The notes beneath the pieces were generated by a model that was given only the letters and a program-made list of their open reading frames with translations, was not told where the DNA came from and made no database searches. Made by a program: the position numbers and the translations under genes. From contig NZ_CP060714.1 in assembly GCF_014395975.1 (NCBI RefSeq), positions 5,060,001 to 5,124,000 on the forward strand: DNA of 64,000 nt, read 5' to 3'. Below are positions 62,255 through 64,000 of this stretch, piece after piece. This stretch comes from Diaphorobacter ruginosibacter (lineage in GTDB: Bacteria; Pseudomonadota; Gammaproteobacteria; Burkholderiales; Burkholderiaceae_C). Each line of letters begins with the position of its first letter. Positions within the stretch are counted from its first letter, which is position 1.

Positions 62255-63595
62255 TCAGCCTTGCACGCGGCCGCGGCATTCGCCGAGGCCGATGCGCGCA
62301 AAGCCTTCGCGCTCGCACCAGCCGCGGAAGATGATCTCGTCGCCATCCTGCAGGAAGGTGCGGGTCTCGCCGTTGGCCAGTTGCACGGGCTTCTTGCCGC
62401 CCTCGGTGATCTCGAGCAGCGCGCCATACCCGTCGGGCGTGGGGGCCGAGATGGTGCCCGAGCCGAGCAGGTCGCCCGCGCGCGCATTGCAGCCGCCAAT
62501 GGTCTGCTGCGTGAGCATCTGGGCGGGTGTCCAGTACAGGTGGCTGGAGTCGCCGATCGAAAGCCGGTGCGGCGCGAGGCCCTGCTCGCGCATGCTGGCG
62601 GTGGACAGCAGTACTTCGAGCTGGATGCGCAGGCCGCCGTTCCGCTGGTCGTCCTCGTGGTTCAGGTAGGGCAGCGGCCGGGGGTCCCCCTCGGCGCGCG
62701 CCATCGCCGGGCCGCGGAACGGCGCAAGCGCCTCCTGCGTGACCACCCAGGGCGACACGCTGGACATGAAATTCTTGCCGGTGAACGGGCCGAGCGGCTG
62801 GTATTCCCAGGCCTGGAGATCGCGGGCGGACCAGTCGTTGAACAGGCCGAATCCGGCGATGTGCGCGCTGGCCTGCTCGATCGGGATCTGCGTGCCCAGC
62901 GGATTGCCCGCGCCGACCCAGATCGCGAGCTCGAGCTCGTAGTCGAGGCGCTCCGTCGGCCCCAGTTCGGGGGCCGGGCCCTCGGGCGTGTCACGGCGGA
63001 TCTGGCCGATCGGGCGCTGCAGCGGCGTGCCGGAGGGGCGGATGCTCGAGCTTCTGCCGTGGTAGGCGATCGGTACGTGCTTGTAGTTGGGCAGCAGCGG
63101 GTTGTCCGGACGGAAGATCCGGCCTGCGTTGACCGCATGATGGATGCCCGCGTAGAAATCGGAGTAGTCACCCACATCGGCTGGCAGCAGCATGCGGCAG
63201 GCATCCTGGGGGCGCAGCAGCTGTCTTGCGAAGGCGCTGGCCTGCCGTCCCGATGCGGTCTGCGCCTGCAGCAGGTCGGAGAGCGCGGCGCGCAGCAGGC
63301 TGCGCTGGGCGGCGGACAGCGCCATCCAGGCATTGAGCGTGTCGCTGTGCAGCGCGGCCTCGGTGGCCATGTCGAGCGTGGGTAGCAGTCCCCATTCCAG
63401 CGCTGCGGCCAGATCCAGCACTTCGTTGCCGATGGCGGTGCCGATGCGCGCGCCCTCGCCCGCATCGAATACGCCCAGGGGCAGGTTCTGGATGGGAAAC
63501 TGCGGGTGTCCGTTGGCGGACATCACCCAGCTCTGGAGCGCGCTGTCATGGGTCGCATCGATGGCGGGCAAGGTGGAGGTCTGCGTCGTCGTCAT
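62255..63595 (-). CDS. fahA: Fumarylacetoacetase
   Basis: 446 residues. Cleaves 4-fumarylacetoacetate to fumarate and acetoacetate, the last step of tyrosine/homogentisate degradation. FPIQNLPLGVFDAG near the N-terminus, DYSDFYAGIHHAVNAGRIFRP, RLDYELELAIWVG and FNDWSARDLQAWEYQPLGPFTGKNF are diagnostic. ATG 63595 is chosen because upstream sequence is not conserved; a ribosome-binding site is not evident. The hmgA partner is not in the window. A downstream Bug receptor and an upstream SDR gene share its strand. Confidence 0.95.
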   Translation of the reverse strand: MTTTQTSTLPAIDATHDSALQSWVMSANGHPQFPIQNLPLGVFDAGEGARIGTAIGNEVLDLAAALEWGLLPTLDMATEAALHSDTLNAWMALSAAQRSLLRAALSDLLQAQTASGRQASAFARQLLRPQDACRMLLPADVGDYSDFYAGIHHAVNAGRIFRPDNPLLPNYKHVPIAYHGRSSSIRPSGTPLQRPIGQIRRDTPEGPAPELGPTERLDYELELAIWVGAGNPLGTQIPIEQASAHIAGFGLFNDWSARDLQAWEYQPLGPFTGKNFMSSVSPWVVTQEALAPFRGPAMARAEGDPRPLPYLNHEDDQRNGGLRIQLEVLLSTASMREQGLAPHRLSIGDSSHLYWTPAQMLTQQTIGGCNARAGDLLGSGTISAPTPDGYGALLEITEGGKKPVQLANGETRTFLQDGDEIIFRGWCEREGFARIGLGECRGRVQG

Positions 63596-63633
63596 GTTTG
63601 TTGCGGTGTTGGTTCGGTGGGAACGGCGCTGGA

Positions 63634-64000
63634 TCAGGCCGCGGTGGTCGCGCCGTCCATGGTCCAGGCCGCGCCGCGCACTTCCTGCGCATCGTCGGAG
63701 CACAGGTAGGAGGCGAGCGAGGCCAGCTGGTCCACCGTGACGAACCGGCCCGAGGGCTGGCGTGCGCCCAGCAATTGCCGCGTGGCGGCTTCGTTGTCCA
63801 GCGACTCGCGCTCGGCCAGCGCATCCACCTGCTTCTGCACGAGCGCCGTCAGCGCCCAGCCGGGGCAGATGGCGTTGCAGGTGATGTCGGTGGTGGCGGT
63901 CTCCAGCGCCACGGCCTTGGTCAGTCCGATCAGCCCGTGCTTGGTGGCGTTGTAGGCCACCTTGCCCGCGCGGCCGCGCAGGCCGCTGATCGAGGCCATG
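63634..64000 (-). CDS. Short-chain dehydrogenase, 3-hydroxybutyrate dehydrogenase-like (5' end cut by window)
   Basis: The last 121 codons of an SDR enzyme running off the right edge. Visible are the catalytic YNATKHG (Y-x3-K), ICPGWALTALVQKQVD and the C-terminal SYLCSDDAQEVRGAAWTMDGATTA. These resemble bacterial D-3-hydroxybutyrate dehydrogenase (BdhA). Next to fahA, which yields acetoacetate, this would be a sensible pairing. The cofactor-binding N-terminus is outside the window, so the assignment is tentative. Confidence 0.8.
   Translation of the reverse strand, partial: MASISGLRGRAGKVAYNATKHGLIGLTKAVALETATTDITCNAICPGWALTALVQKQVDALAERESLDNEAATRQLLGARQPSGRFVTVDQLASLASYLCSDDAQEVRGAAWTMDGATTAA

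Overview
The window looks like a chromosomal segment of a high-GC betaproteobacterium of the Comamonadaceae type (Comamonas, Delftia or Acidovorax relatives). The evidence is the rRNA sequence, Bug/TctC solute receptors, GTP-dependent PEP carboxykinase, a separately encoded N-terminal MetH and the porin type. Genus-level placement is inference. No phage, complete insertion sequence, CRISPR array or tRNA was found.

Layout. 1-2.9 kb: 3' end of an rRNA operon (partial 23S, 5S, terminator). 3.1-9.9 kb: ordinary chromosomal genes (dadA with a divergent ArgP-type regulator, two divergent SUKH genes, UspA, a metallophosphoesterase, a LysR regulator, a small unknown gene). 10-18.3 kb: a catabolic block headed by a GntR/FCD regulator, with a RutE-like nitroreductase, Bug receptor, FAH-family hydrolase, VOC dioxygenase-like protein, 2-hydroxyacid dehydrogenase, second VOC protein, esterase, DHDPS-family lyase and RidA. 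18.3-23.6 kb: kynureninase and a TrpXYZ-type ABC importer in one orientation, with a divergent second GntR/FCD regulator. 23.6-32.9 kb: a threonine-dehydratase-like enzyme, a LysR regulator, an aromatic-acid MFS importer and a seven-gene 3-hydroxyanthranilate meta-cleavage operon (nbaE, RidA, nbaH, nbaG, nbaF, nbaC, nbaD). 33-37.9 kb: two porins and a secreted LVIVD-repeat protein. 38-44.4 kb: small secreted protein, structured intergenic element, pckG, a 54-residue membrane protein, threonine ammonia-lyase and AidB. 44.5-50.9 kb: a two-component system divergent from an outer-membrane factor plus DevBCA/MacAB-like exporter. 50.9-59.2 kb: two convergent, tightly overlapping operons of envelope or lipid-type enzymes, including a frameshifted aminotransferase. 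59.3-64 kb: HigBA-type toxin-antitoxin, metH N-terminal half, Bug receptor, fumarylacetoacetase, partial SDR dehydrogenase.

How it works together. The 18-33 kb region reads as uptake of a tryptophan- or kynurenine-like solute, cleavage by KynU and degradation of 3-hydroxyanthranilate to 2-oxopent-4-enoate and its hydrate. Tryptophan dioxygenase, kynurenine monooxygenase and the terminal aldolase/acetaldehyde dehydrogenase are not in the window. The most striking signal is regulatory. A palindrome with core TTGGTATACCAA occurs six times (one copy slightly diverged) between 10.8 and 36.7 kb, each time at a promoter of the catabolic, receptor or porin genes. A different repeated element (TGTATTCCT-N20-TCGAATTCATTATCCAG) precedes the MFS gene and the nba operon, and a third inverted repeat separates the kyn importer operon from its GntR gene. 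Three neighbouring regulons therefore seem interlaced. Both GntR regulators carry lysine/alanine-rich histone-H1-like tails, which is unusual.
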